A DNA stretch of 64,000 nucleotides, taken from NCBI GenBank assembly GCA_002633005.1, contig NMRA01000436.1, positions 143,000 to 206,999 on the forward strand. The letters are read 5' to 3'. Below the pieces are notes generated by a model that was not told the origin of the DNA, made no database searches, and was given only the letters and a program-made list of their open reading frames with translations. This DNA comes from Phoronis australis (Eukaryota; Phoronida; Phoronidae). Below, piece by piece: positions 11,358 through 23,616 of the stretch (positions are counted from its first letter, which is position 1; the number at the start of each line of letters is the position of its first letter). The position numbers and the translations under genes are program-made.

Positions 11358-12449
11358 CAGGGGTTGGCAACATTTTAGCTATTAGTGCCTTATTTCACAC
11401 AACTTTGGTGCCAGGGGCCACAGCATGCAAAAGAAAATTAGCCACAATTTCGAGTGACAATTTAAAGATTCTCTAGATTTTCTTTGCATTCAAAAGTTTA
11501 GAACATAAATGAGTCACATTTATCAAATGATGGTTATTAAATTAAGGACATTGTGTAAATCAGCCCTATTCTACATAACATATACATTGCGATTTTCACT
11601 TCCATTTTTTAATATCATAAGAAGTAAAGTTTAATGGTGTTAATCACGGACAGTTACTGTGTTGTTGCACTGACAGAAATAGAAATAATCAACTAAAAAC
11701 ATCATTTGGGCATCCCATTTTAAATAAATTTGTTTGCGTTAAATTCATTTCACCAAATATTTTACTAAACTGAAGCAGATATGGTACACATGTATCTTCA
11801 AGTGTCTTTGTGAACACAGAATGTGCACTTCCGACATGTTTGAAGTCACACAGTGGCACGTGCTTCTAGTTGACCAGCTTGAGAATGCAAGCCAATGCTT
11901 CTCAGGAAAATCAATGGCCGCAATGACAGTAAACACAGTCTACTGGTAGTTGTGTTCCTTATTTTTCCTAAAAATACAATTTAGCTAAGGAAAGGCTTCA
12001 TAGTCTTTGCCAAAAGTTTGAATAAAACTGCTTTCATTAGCTGAACTTGAAACGTTTTAATTAGATTTACTTTGCAGTAATTTGTTACAACAGGCAGTAT
12101 TGTAGGGTCTCAGTGGTTCCTAGGGATTGTGCATCTGCTTCAGGAAATGATTGTACAAGTGAATGCCTTACCAGCATGTTTCATGACTATGCTATCTAGC
12201 AAGATATCCCTGAGTTGGTGAGCTTACATTTACTTGTGGGGGTCAGCTTAGATAGTACAAGAATCAGGTTTATTGATAAAGGCCAGGGGGCCTCCTAAGT
12301 CTAATTTCACAATGTGTGGTTGCCATGAATTGCAAACACTTATTAAATAAGAATACAAAAGGACATTCATTGTAGGCCAAACAACCATTGCACATAAGCA
12401 AAGTTATGAAACAGATGAGAACTGAGAGCCTGTGGGTTAGCAACCCCTG
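11358..12449. mobile_element. hAT-like non-autonomous element
   Basis: Left terminus CAGGGGTTGGCAAC and right terminus, inverted, CAGGGGTTGCTAAC match each other, and they match the CAGnGGTTsnCAAC style of hAT transposon ends. The subterminal ccaggggccacagcatg also recalls hAT elements. No convincing transposase is left inside. The 8-bp flanks (caatataa and ttgtatga) do not match, so the element is old or the ends are slightly misplaced. Confidence 0.5.
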
Positions 12450-12500
12450 TTGTATGAGAAGCTAAGCTACAATAAATATAAACAGCAAATTGTGCAATAC

Positions 12501-12647
12501 CTTAGTTTGTAGAAGGCTGGCATTGTCTACCAAGTTTTCATTGACCTCCATCAAATGTCCACGTAAGCAACTGTAGATTTTGTATTTGGAGTTATCTGCA
12601 CATGTCACTTCGCACAAAACTGAGTCTTTACCAAGGGCCTGAGCTCC
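12501..12647 (-). CDS. ABITRAM: ABITRAM-like internal exon
   Basis: The acceptor ttattttcag precedes GAQALGKDSVLCEV, and the exon ends SLLQTK before GTATTG. It is 49 codons, phase 0 at both ends. CADNSKYKIYSCLRGHLMEV and NEN match the most conserved block of the family (SSCVRGRLMEVNEN in mammals). Confidence 0.88.
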
Positions 12648-15600
12648 CTGAAAATAAGAATTACTTTATTTAATCAATCAATCAATCAAACATTTCCGTA
12701 ACCAGTAAATAAGTATTTTCTGACTTTTTGTGACGAGCATTTACACCACTGTCTTATTGGCACATTTATGCACACAAAGCTAATAAGTATCAAACAACAA
12801 TGTGTCTTGTAAAAAGCTTTTGCCGAAGTACCAGATGCGGACAAAAACTAATACATTACTTTGCAAATTAAATCAAAACTTAACAGATTCATTAGACAAT
12901 CAAGAGCAAAATCTGTGCTGAATAACACAGAACCAAGACACAGAGGAAGCACTTATAGTAAGAAATCTTGGCTTATGGAAAGGCAAATAATTTAACATTT
13001 CAACCTCACTGACCAAGCACTTCAGTAGCAACCATTTTACTAAACATTAGAAACGTCGCAGACATAGTCACGGAACACTCGTGTTTTACTCCAGTGATTT
13101 ATATGTAGCATGGCCTTTTTGCAAGTTTCTCAGACCTAAGAAATGCACCCCTGCTTCAACTTTTACAAAAACTAACTAAAAAGGCATCAGCTTGTCAGAA
13201 TGGCGAAAATTTTTTCTCAGAGCAACGTCTCACATCTCTCCTCCAACCTTTGTAGCTCTCCTTCCTGTCGAGTTCAACTTACACACAAACACACAAACAC
13301 ACATAGACACATGCACACACACAGCAACCCCAGCCACTAACAGAAACTTGAAGGAAGGTGCTAATTTTAACTGAAAATTGAATTGTTGACGTGTTTTGAA
13401 GTTTTTGACAACAGTGGCATTTTTGGAAAACATTTTAAAAACATGTGATTTTTGAAAACTACAAATTAAGTAGAAATAAAAATCTGACTCAAAAACATTT
13501 CCTTTTATTCTTAAGTTTTGAGTCATGCCTAACATGATATGTAATAGCAAAATTTTAGCCATTTTCAAGAGGAACGTGCAATAAAAAATCAGCTTTCTAC
13601 CTGCTGACTCAGAAACTCCTGATATCAGGAAGTAAGCAGTGTTTTGACTACGATAAACCAACAATGACAAACCTTTTTGCCTTTTCCAGAAACCTTGTTT
13701 TCAAGTCGGTTGATTTTTCCGCCAACATTGAAGTCCACTTTGGCGACTTGTTTACTACAGGCTACTATTGGGTGAGTTTGGGCAATGGTCACTACACAGA
13801 TCCTAAAGAGCACACAAACACTGAGACAAATGTGTGATAACAATTGATGATGCATTAAAACATAGCAACTAGCACTTACATGACTGAAACAAATTCCACA
13901 ATCTCAGAGTTAAAATTTAATTGTTTTCACAACAAAAAGTTGACGTCTGACTATAATTTGATTGACTTTGTGTGTCAATTTCAAGGCAGTGAAAGATTTG
14001 CAGACATCAAAGACTGCAAATACATGTATATATACTCTTGTGGGAGTGCAAACAGCGGGTTAAAGTAGAGTGTAACGGCTTCGAGAAGGTAGACTTACAG
14101 GAAGATGAACCGTCAACACTTAATGTAAGTCAATTTGTCATATTTTAATAAAAGTACTGAAAAATGTGATTAGTTCTGCAAAATGAAATAAATAAGAACA
14201 ACTCCTCAAATCAGAAGTGCTGCAAAATTGTGAAACGACAAATGTCTGATGAGGCTGTTCCCGAGAACATTTGTTTTTTGCAAAATTTAGCACAAAGGAA
14301 GGTGCATTGATAGCAAAACAGTGGTATAACTAACACACTCAAATTTTATTTGTTGTAATGCTTGAGGAGTAATTTCAAAAACGCTGTTGCTGTTTTCTAA
14401 AACATCGTTTCATTTTTGCTTGATGCAACTTTCAATTTTTTCACGTACTTCATAAAAGTTTCATTTTGCTACTCTCTCATGTGAAAGTGGAACATTGAAA
14501 GAAAAAAATCATGACAGTGTCTTGGAAACCAGTGCATAAGGCAAAGTATGTGAAAATTATATACGAATCCAATCAATGGTTTCTTCAAATATGAACAATT
14601 TTGTATGGTCCTAAATAACTTTAAGGATACCAAACCCGTTTAGCCTCTTCGCAGATCGTAAAAATGACTTTCCCATCCAGTTCTCTGAACAAAATAATGC
14701 TCCGTAACCCTCGATAACCATCAAAAGTTTGGATAAAAATTTGAAAACTACTTTCAAAGTCTGCTAAATGGGCAAGCGTGACTTATGCTTCCAGTGAATT
14801 ACAACTGTGATAAATGACCACACCAATGGTGCACTAGCAGTGAATTACAACTGTGATAAATGACCACACCAATGGTGCACTAGCAGTGAATTACAACTGT
14901 GATAAATGACCACACCAATGGTGCACTAGCAGTGAATTACAACTGTGAGAAATGACCACACCAATGGTGCACTAGCAGTGAATTACAACTGTGAGAAATG
15001 ACCACACCAATGGTGCACTAGCAGGCGACAGAACGAGGATTGATGAAAATCATCAAAACAGGGTTTAGTATCTTTTTTACGAACCCCATTACTTGCAGGA
15101 GTCCTCCTGGTCACCTGTGCTTACCCATTAGAATGTACAAGGATACAATGGTGCTCATCACTACAGCCACCTACGCCTGGAAATACAGAGATAACAATAA
15201 ACATTTACTGCATAAGGGCATCATTCAACATTACCATATGTCACCCTCAGAGACATCTTTTGACAACACCATAAGCAATTGGCATCCAGAGTGGGGACAG
15301 TCTTTGTAAAAGTGTGTATAAGTCTGTGAAAATTATTCTATTGCAGAGAAAATAAACCTTTACTAGGCTGGCTCACACTAGCCTCTCACCAGCTCGCCAC
15401 AGATGAAATCTGAGCGTCACTCTCGATGGTAGAGCTAAGGCCATTCGCCAACTTGGCGAATACTTTCAAAACTTGACAATGAAAATTTATTTCAGGAAAT
15501 CTACTCGCGTGTCGACTCAGTCAGCTCGAATCAAGTCACGCTGCAAACAACATTCTTACTTCGATTCCGAGTCATAAAAAATACTTAGCAAGTGAATGTT

Positions 15601-18600
15601 CCATTTCATGTCTATCACTCCCCCAGAAATCACTCTTTTACTGCAACGAAATGTTGTGTAGGGGGGTAATGACAATGTCAAGACTATTTCGGCAGCGGCC
15701 AAAAGCAAGGTACAGCAAATGTCAACGTGTTACTTAATGACTTTGATACTGGTTTTCACTACTTTGCTTGATTAAACTTTATTTGGCCAACCACAAATTA
15801 TGTTAACGTTTTTGAACATCAAGGTCTTGCTCATCAAAATGGCCATCTGGCTGGTGTGCCCCCACAGTAACCCGAGGATGGGGGAGGGGGGAATCAATGG
15901 TCATTTTTTTAAGTCAAATCAATGAAATGCCCATGTCACCAGCACATCCCCGCCGTAACCTAGGGATAGGGGGAACCCCTGCCCTAACCCGGAGAGAGGG
16001 GGGAAGCTTGCCCATTTTTTAGGTCAACATGATGCCCATATGGCGGGCATACCACTGACGTAACCCAGAGATAGGGAGAAAGTATTTGGCTAAGAAGTTT
16101 TGAAAATGGCTGCTTCAGGCACTTTGGCTAATACCTTTTAAAGTCTAGCGTGAGCCTAGTTTACAGAGGTATTGTATGCTTTTACAAATGTTAACGAATT
16201 TGAAAGATTTCTAGTGAAATTCACTTTCTCACACTTACCTGACGAGTAATTTAACATTAATTAGTTAGACAACTCTACGCATGTACGGGGTACTCTTATG
16301 CAAATGATACACGGCACTGAACAAAAAGAAATGGACTAGATGAGTTTGATCTGGCAACATGACTGTCAGGTCCGAAACACAGCATCTATAGTTTGTACAG
16401 TGCACAGGACTAGAGATCATAGCCTAAAACTCACACTATTAAATTTCCTTGATAAAGTGCTATGAATTATAGCACATAGTCATTGTTATTGAGTTTTGGT
16501 TTTCAAATGTGGATGACTTTTATTCAGTTTTATACAACAGTAGAAGGCACACCAAGTGCATTGTCAAAATGATCACCTGCATTCTGTTCAGTTACAGTCC
16601 AAGACTTGAGAGTACATGCATGTGATAGCTCACCACACTAGATTCAAGGAAAACATCACTATTCCAGCAAGAGACGTCTAGCTATGGAAATTTTCATGAC
16701 GTGCATATATCTCTAACTAGAACAAAGAATACCTAAGACAACACAGTGCTTGACCCTTAGCTTGATGACAGATCGTCAAATGTGATTTCGTGAAAATCCA
16801 GTCATCACGTCGAAATTGTGTGCTAAAAACACCGTGTGCCATACTCCCTCTCAAAAATATGTATACCTCTTATATTTTCCCCATTAAAATGCACCAAACA
16901 ATCTCTTAACTCAAGTTGTCCTGCCAATGAAGAATGCAGACCATCGGTTACACTGAACACTGAAGGCGTGTGTGTTTGATGGTCTGAATTTTGCCGAGCA
17001 ATTCCGACTTTCGTCTGTTTACCTCCTGTTGTGATTTAACCGCATGCTTGACATGTGCTGGGCAGCGAGGGTGGCAAATACACTGATTTCAAAACATAAA
17101 TGGAACACTTGTGAACTAAGGGAAACTGTTAGTAGTTAGTTTGGAAGTCACCACAAATTTTGAAATTAACTTCAAATGAATTATAGTCTCTGACTTTGAA
17201 ACTCACTGTGGCAACTTCCTGGTGACTTGGGGCCGTCAAACACAATCCAAAGTCGCATTGGTGACCTGCAGGTCGCCAAATCAACCACTGCAACACATGC
17301 CTGGATCTGGTGTTGGCTTACGTAGCAAATGGCAATTTAAGGCTTCACACTATAGCTTGGATGACAGGGAAATGTATTTAAACTGCACACTGTTAACAAA
17401 TGGGTGACTTTCTTGTAACCCTCATTTTAGATGGATTAGATTGTAATTCTTTAAAAAGGAATATAAAGGACAAGTTTACGTGTGACATTTAAATGTTGGA
17501 GAACATTACAAAAAATTATGCATGGTCAGAAATTTTAATTGTGATGCCAATTTCGTTGTGAACGGACTGCATATAGAGGTGTTGTGAAAGGATTGCTAAT
17601 GGAGGTGCTGCGAATTGGAAAAGAGGTTTGCTTATTTTGCCATTTTCCCCCTGTCAATTCCTAGAGCTAGACATTCATTGATAAACAGCTAGCTATCAGG
17701 CCAGGAAAAACCTAAAGCTAAATAATATAGCCCAAAACCAAGTGGAGAATGGGAATGGAGAAAACCTAATGAGTTAGCTGGCCAGCTAGTTGTTAGCAGA
17801 CTATACTTAAAATACAGCTAGGAACCGCGATGTGTTCAACCACAATATACTTTGAAATTTCACACTGTCTGATTAGTTGTGCTCGTTGCCAAGGCTAGGT
17901 CTAGAGTAGCCTTGGTACAAAGCTGTAAACAAAATACACAGCTTCGTGCCAATGTGGGTAAAAAACTGACCACGAGAGAAAAATTAGTGCCATTAAAAAC
18001 TACACCCTTCCTTGAGTACACAAAATGATTTACTGGTGTTGGGAAAATTGGCATTCTACCGTTATTCAGTAGATAAAGTTGTGGAGCGATCTTTTGCATC
18101 CACTTTCGGCGCCATGAAATATTGTGTCACCTATTGGCCAGTTTCTTTTTTCGCCGATTCTTCAATCAACTGTTGCTCTTTCATGAGGTTGCGTACACGT
18201 CACAACAAATTATCGGAAGTTTTTAGAATTTTGATACCAGGAAACCGAATTTTAGAAGAACGTTTTTCTGCTGCCAAGCTATCATCATAACTATTCTTTG
18301 TTAGAAACGGCAGAGGATTATGCAAGAAAATGAAGTTGATTAGATTGTTTTTCATGGCTGTAACAGGCAAGGTGAGTATCGGTTGATTCCCAGATTTTGC
18401 ATGTACCCTGTCCGATCTTTAGCTTTCCATGTTGATACAGGTTTCACGGCAAGGTGACGTGCAGAACTTCCCTGGCTGTGTGCAATTTCGGGGTCTATGG
18501 AAGATTAACACACAGTGGTACCAAGCTGTATTTTGACGACAGTCTTCATACAGCTAGCTAGCTGGCTAGGTCTACAGTAGCCAGCCAGTTAGCTGTATGA

Positions 18601-20218
18601 AAAATATGATCAAAATACAGCTAAGTAACATTGTGTGTACTTCTTCCGTAGACCTCGAAATTGCACACACCCAGGGTAGTTCTACTCGTCACCTCGCCGT
18701 GAAACCTGTATCAACATGTAAAGCTAAAGACCGGACGGGGTGCATGCAATATCTGGGAATCAACCGATACTCACCTTTCCCATTATAGCCGTTTAAGTGA
18801 AAAACAATGCAATAAACGTCATTTTCATGCGTAACTTTCCGCCTTTTCTAACAACAAAAAGTATGTCGTCGTTTTGGAAACAGTACGCTCGTGTAAGGCG
18901 CACGCACCATTTCCTAAATTTTTGCGGCAACTTCGCAGCAGCAAAACTTGTTCTGAAATTTGGTTTTTCGGTTATCGAAATTCTAAAGACTTATAATGAA
19001 GTGAAACCACTTCCAATAATTTGCTGTGACATGTACGCAAGCTCGTGAAAGAATAACAGTTGATTGAAGAATCGGCGAAAAAAGAAACTGGCCAATAGGC
19101 GACGCAGTATTTTATGGCGCCAAAAGCCGTCACTAAAGATCGCTCCACGACATTTTTTACAACACCGTTCAATAATTTTGTTTACTCAAAGAAGGCTGTA
19201 GTTTTTAATGACATTAATTTTGTGTCAGATTTTATATTAACACTTTTTACCCACATCGGTGCAAAGCTGTATATTTAGTATATAGCTTTGTACCAAGGCT
19301 AGGTCTACAGATACTCACAGGCAGCCTCAGCTTCTGATCGTCCCCAATACATTATATAATACTACAAGGTATGACACTCCAGACTAGAAATTCCACGGGG
19401 GCTTCACTTCAGCCGTCCACAGCAAACACAAAACTCAATAAATTTACACAAAACAGAGGTTCAACAAAATGTGAGGAATTGTTCTTTCTCACAATACCAT
19501 TTATGGTGTCCTGCTCCACAGAGTTCGCAAGAAATTTGCGGTCAAAGCCCAAAAATCTTACCTAAAAGTCCTTCCGGAGCAACTGCCGTGACATACGCAA
19601 AGGGTGCTGAATTATCCGATAAGTTAAAATGAACGGCAATTGCCGAGTTATCGATGCCGTGACTTTCCGTGATGAATCGGCAATTGCCGTTCATCCGTAA
19701 CTCACCGGATAATTCCGTACCCTTAGCGTGTGACACGGGATTTGCTCCGGATGGACTGTATGGGAAGATTTTTGTGCTTTGACCACGAATTTCTTGCGAA
19801 CTCGGTGGAGCAGGACACCATGAATGATATTGGGAGAAAGAACAATTCCTCATGGTTTGTTGAACCACAGTTTTATGTAAACTTATTGTGTTTTATGTTT
19901 GTTATGGACGGCTGAAATGAAGCACCGTAGAATTTTTAGTATGTAGTGTCATACCTTGTAGTATTATAAAGTGTATTGGGGACGATCAGAAGCTGAGGAC
20001 GCCTGTGCCATCACCAGGCCAAGACAAATGAAATGACGCGAGAACACTGCCGCCTAATCATTCCACACATTCAGGAGAGCCATCTCAAGTTTCCACTCAA
20101 ACAAGTACAGATACAAACCAACTACATATCTCTGAGTGTAGTAGCGTTCTATAACACTGGCGTGCTGCAAAGACACTGCAACATTTGGTAACGTCGAGGA
20201 TTTTTCATGTTCCTCCAT
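12501..20218 (-). CDS. ABITRAM: ABITRAM (FAM206A/Simiate) orthologue, three exons found
   Basis: Three minus-strand exons support this gene: 20126-20218, 13673-13802 and 12501-12647. Pieces such as ERYYTQRY, ICVVTIAQTHPI, NRLENKVSGKGKK and SCLRGHLMEVNEN line up in order with the vertebrate actin-binding transcription modulator, a small protein of about 180 residues reported in nuclear speckles and as actin-binding. A short exon is still missing between the first two: phase 0 after exon 1, but phase 2 into the next. The last exon, covering the tail after SLLQTK, is also unseen. Intron 1, about 6.3 kb, holds two giant palindromes and a 46-bp satellite. Family assignment is strong for the two downstream exons and weaker for the first. 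Confidence 0.75.
13277..13322. repeat. CA-rich microsatellite
   Basis: Impure (CA)n with acacaaacac and acatgcacacac blocks. It lies close to the ABITRAM-like exon at 13673. Confidence 0.7.
13673..13802 (-). CDS. ABITRAM: ABITRAM-like internal exon
   Basis: The acceptor ctctttag precedes ICVVTIAQTHPIVAC and the exon ends NRLENKVSGKGKK before a GTTTGT donor. It enters in phase 2 and leaves in phase 0 (1 + 43 codons). HPI and NKVSGK are the strongest family signatures. Confidence 0.8.
14793..15022. repeat. 46-bp tandem repeat, 5 copies
   Basis: Five copies of a 46-bp unit beginning agtgaattacaactgtga and ending caccaatggtgcactagc. The unit contains the 11-bp interrupted palindrome CACCA-a-TGGTG. 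The last two copies share a t-to-g change (gataaa to gagaaa), showing stepwise amplification. Lies in the ABITRAM-like intron. Confidence 0.95.
15860..16085. repeat. Degenerate G-rich tandem repeat, about three units
   Basis: Units containing cagtaacccgaggatggggg, cgtaacctagggataggggg and cgtaacccagagatagggag, separated by cccat-x-tttttaagtca spacers. Period is roughly 85-100 bp and divergence is high. The rest of 15023-17900 shows no recognisable exon or element. Confidence 0.5.
17901..19310. mobile_element. Giant foldback (long inverted repeat) element 1, about 1.4 kb
   Basis: Left arm (about 17901-18567) and right arm (about 18579-19310) are diverged reverse complements along their whole length. 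Matched landmarks: gtagccttggtacaaagctgt versus its inverse at the right end; the cgcc-atgaaatattgtgtcacctattgg block near 18110 versus 19100; and gttgatacaggtttcacgg at 18433 versus 18697. The centre is tacagctagctagctggct / agccagccagttagctgta. No transposase. Consistent with a Foldback-type or long-TIR MITE. It lies in the ABITRAM-like intron 1. Confidence 0.85.
19316..20007. mobile_element. Giant foldback element 2, about 0.7 kb
   Basis: Outer ends cacaggcagcctcagcttct and its inverse aagctgaggacgcctgtg. Arms of about 345 bp match throughout (gatcgtccccaata, gtatgacact, gtgtcctgctccac and cgcaagaaatt, each with an inverse partner). The centre carries atgaacggcaattgccga and its inverse flanking a 30-bp loop. 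It begins 6 bp after foldback 1 and ends about 120 bp from the ABITRAM-like first exon. Open frames inside are arm shadows. Confidence 0.88.
20126..20218 (-). CDS. ABITRAM: ABITRAM-like exon 1 (start exon)
   Basis: ATG at 20218 opens 31 codons ending IERYYTQRY, followed by a weak donor GTAGTT. The ERYYT-x-RY segment matches the DRYFTRWY start of the conserved domain in the family, and the donor falls right after it. No in-frame ATG is needed further upstream. Assignment rests on a short match and on strand and order. Confidence 0.55.
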
Positions 20219-21471
20219 TGTACTGTTTTTGTGGTTTTTAATTTTAAAGAGCATCATGTGCGACCTCTGGTGGCCAAAGAAATCAGGCGCCGCCGCGGTC
20301 AGCTAATACACAACTAGTAAAGTGCATTAAAAACAACCGACACACAGTCGTATATATGTGTACAGTGTGTATTCCGGAGATCTTCGCGATCAAATGTCGC
20401 TTCAGTGGAGACCACTGTACATTATAATACAGACAGGTTGTTATTATCTCCTTAATATTGAACAAACGTTGAGAGATTAACATAAGTGGCCGATGCCGGC
20501 ATTGACTACATAAATAAATAGAATCAGATGCTCGTATTTAATCCATTCAACAACCGGAATCAGTTTTTGCATGTATTTTTTTCAAAACAGTTTCTCCATA
20601 AAATTGTCCACATACGGGGAGCGTCAGGTTTTTCACGGATTTTCATTCAGATTGGAAATGTGGTCGTGGGGCCGCACTATAGTATAGTCAGTGATTAAGT
20701 TAGTGAAGTCGAGGGTCATACTCAAACACTAAGAGATATACGGAATGATAGCCCACTGGCAATCTCGCGTGGTCACGTCTTTACGTCCGTACGACGGTCC
20801 AGATGACAATGAAAGCGTTTAGAAGTGGTCGTGGACTATAAGGGACTCCGGGACATATCGCTGGGCAAACCGCTGACTCACTGCCGATGCATGGTGGGGA
20901 CGAGGGACTGAGGGGCAGAACCAGCACCGAGTGGTGACTGAGAGCAGTGATAGTTCACTATTTCCTCTCCTTTGGAAGAAAATGGTTGGCGACCTCTAAA
21001 TCGAGTACAGGCACTGGCGCCACCGAGGGCGCCATGTTATGAAGAAATCAAGCACACTGACCATAAAATTAGGCCTACTATTACATGTATATTGAGCCTG
21101 TCTCCTGTTTAATCCATATTATAAAGGTGCAAGTATGTTCACGTGTGTATACTATTCCAGGAACATTGCCGGGTGTCTTTCAGTTAGGTCCACTCCGCAC
21201 TACTGTACAGGCATGTAGGCTACATCGAGTGTCTCTCACGTGCTACTAAATGCAGTGTCAACATCAATGACAGCGCTTTCCCGTTCAGTGACTTTACCCT
21301 ATGAAGGGGGTTGTGAACGTGTGATAACATATCTAGCTTCTTTATTAACTGCCAAGCACAGTCTTTTGTCCCGGCGTTGCGACAACAGGCACGCCAATTA
21401 TCTACCAGCATTACAGCGTCCTGTCGTTAAGTAACTTTTCCAGACGTGAGGGGTGCTGAACGTGCGATAAT
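20219..21471. other. Upstream of ABITRAM-like gene; no gene seen
   Basis: Moderately CpG-containing sequence that could include the promoter of the ABITRAM-like gene. I see no clear TATA box or exon on either strand. Confidence 0.4.
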
Positions 21472-21680
21472 ATCTGGCTTAACTTAACTTTCATTTTATC
21501 AGCCCACCCCAGTCAGGCTAGACATGATCTGATCGGAGATTGGAGCATTATCAAACAAAAGAGCGCAGGCCCTCCAACCATCAACGCCAGAATGGAGTTA
21601 ATTGGCTACGGTTGGTAAACTTCCCAACTTGTTGTTGGGCTATACAACCGAACAAGTTGGGAGCAACGGGATGTCGCCGT
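21472..21680 (+). repeat. Dispersed direct repeat, copy A
   Basis: About 210 bp sharing cagtcaggctaga-atgatct, caaacaaaagag and atgccagaatggagttaat-like words and gggagcaacggga with copy B at 21846-22056, same orientation. Roughly 75-80 percent alike by eye. Identity unknown. Confidence 0.7.
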
Positions 21681-21845
21681 CATGGGCTTGTTACAGTTAG
21701 ACCATGCACGTGTACACATTCGGAAAGAATGGATTATCGTAACTTTGGTTGCAGTTGGGCGATTTTAGTTGGCGATTCAAAAACTAAACATGATCACCAT
21801 TTGACAAGGATTTCAGGCATGTTATTGGTTTAATGTTCAAACATG

Positions 21846-22056
21846 TTATAACTTAACTTTTATTTTTAACCGACCACAGGCCAGTCAGGCTAGATATGAT
21901 CTTAAAGATTAGAACAATTATCGAACAAAAGAGAGCTGGCCCTGCAACCATGAATGCCAGAATGGAGTTAATCAGTATTGCAAACTTCTCAACTAATTGT
22001 TGTTGAGCTATAGAAACGAACGAGTGGGGAGCAACGGGAAAACGCCGTAATGAGTT
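21846..22056 (+). repeat. Dispersed direct repeat, copy B
   Basis: Second copy of the 210-bp unit at 21472, separated from it by about 165 bp. Diverged by substitutions and small indels. No coding frame is conserved between the two copies, which argues against exons. Confidence 0.7.
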
Positions 22057-23616
22057 CATAGGTACGTCCATGTAGGCTTTGCTATATAGACATGACCACT
22101 AAAATCTCTTTGGCATAGACGATGAAAATACACCTCGTGATTCGGCCCCCATCGTTATTCGGCCATCCTCCATTGAACTCATGACTGTTGAGCACCTGGA
22201 CGTGCGACGTCACTATCGGAAAGGACGGACTTAGCAGTTTTTTTCCGTGGGGTGGCGTTATAAGCTGTTCTCAGAATTATTCGACATCTCTTTTCATGCA
22301 TATGCTTCCCCGGTCATTTTTATATAAGTAGATTCCCTGTGATTCCTAGTGTTTGCCGCTGTCCGGTGGGTCGAGATTCTTGCAATATTTCGTAATGCGC
22401 GTACCTATTTTCCGGCGTCCTGTCTCACCGACATATTCAAAATCGCAATTTGCTCGCGGAGCCTTGTACTAGACCACACCTCAGCAATCGTACGTGTTCC
22501 TCTTCCCGTTCGGGTTGACAAGGCAGCATTACAATTTAAATACCGGTTGACGTTCATTAGGCAAACCTTACGCTAAAAAGATTTGCACGCAATTGGACGA
22601 CTAAAAGCGTGCTTCGTTTACCCCCGAGTATCCAGTGAAGTCCTCGGCACATCAACGCCTTGATGGCGCCGTCACAGATTGAAGGGTGCTACTCGCTATC
22701 CATGGGGTGGGCTTGGCTGAATGTGATGCATGAGATTGCGGTCGTTAGCCAACACTGTTTAGGGTTCGAGTTCAAATTCAAAAACTGAACAATGAGTTTA
22801 GACTACATGACTGTTTTTAAAACTGAAAAGTAAATATTACGAGTCTTTGAATTTTAAAAATCGACGCATTATAATATAAATTATCAAATTTTCTTCAGCA
22901 TCGCGGTTAATCCCCGAGCAATTTGAGAATTGATTATGACGTGACAAAATCACAAATGTTAGCATAAGATTTGTCTCAATGCCTGCTATGTACTGCAAAT
23001 CCGCCGTACCGATATATAGGCGGTGCAGTAGTAGGGGTGGGGGGTGTTGGTATAGCCCCTCAGCCCCCTATGGTGCACCGCCCATGGGATAGACTGATAC
23101 GTGCCATTATTTGTTTATGCTGCGTTCGTTTTCTCATCTTATGGCACTTTAATATAATAGAACAAGAGATAATGTCTTTCAATAATCCACGCATTTGTAA
23201 TGTAATATTTCGAACAATCGATTTCTACAGTTTAGTGCAGTACAAATAGACAACTTAAAATTTGCAACAATGAAGACAAGACGAAATTACTGTACTGCAC
23301 ACCCCGTAACGAATGAACGGCTAGGTATCCCTGCAGTATTATCTTTTTAAACGCCCATATACAAATATTAAAGGCGTCTTTCGAAACCTAAAAACATAAA
23401 AGTGCTCTAATCAAAAGAGGGATACCTTAAGACAGAACGACACTTCCTTTTGTTGTTGACGGGACTAGCCATCTTCTCTGCTTCATTCATCAAACAGATA
23501 CTAAAGGAAAGCTCTCAATTTTGTTGCACGCTTTAGAGCACAATGCAAAGATATAGTGAAAACATGGGCTTTTTATCTAACATTAAGCCAGCGACTGATG
23601 TGATATTAGTCTCCAC
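22057..23616. other. Intergenic, one short MITE
   Basis: No exon recognised. A 65-bp element of the ggcggcgca family occupies 23019-23083 (ggcggtgca ... tgcaccgcc, with tatagcccctcagcccccta inside). The part nearest 23616 is the expected 3' region of the gene at 23617-26742. No AATAAA is evident within 300 bp of its stop. Confidence 0.5.

Noticed and set aside
18012-18290. 92-codon frame with a similar product at 18972-19172 on the other strand
   Set aside because: Similarity is explained by the inverted arms of foldback element 1.
19542-19868. 108-codon minus-strand frame, and the related plus-strand frame at 19371-19565
   Set aside because: They are the two arms of foldback element 2 read from either side, not genes.
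22721-22790. Possible tRNA-like sequence with a gggttcgagttc box on the plus strand
   Set aside because: Only a B-box-like word; no convincing A box or cloverleaf.
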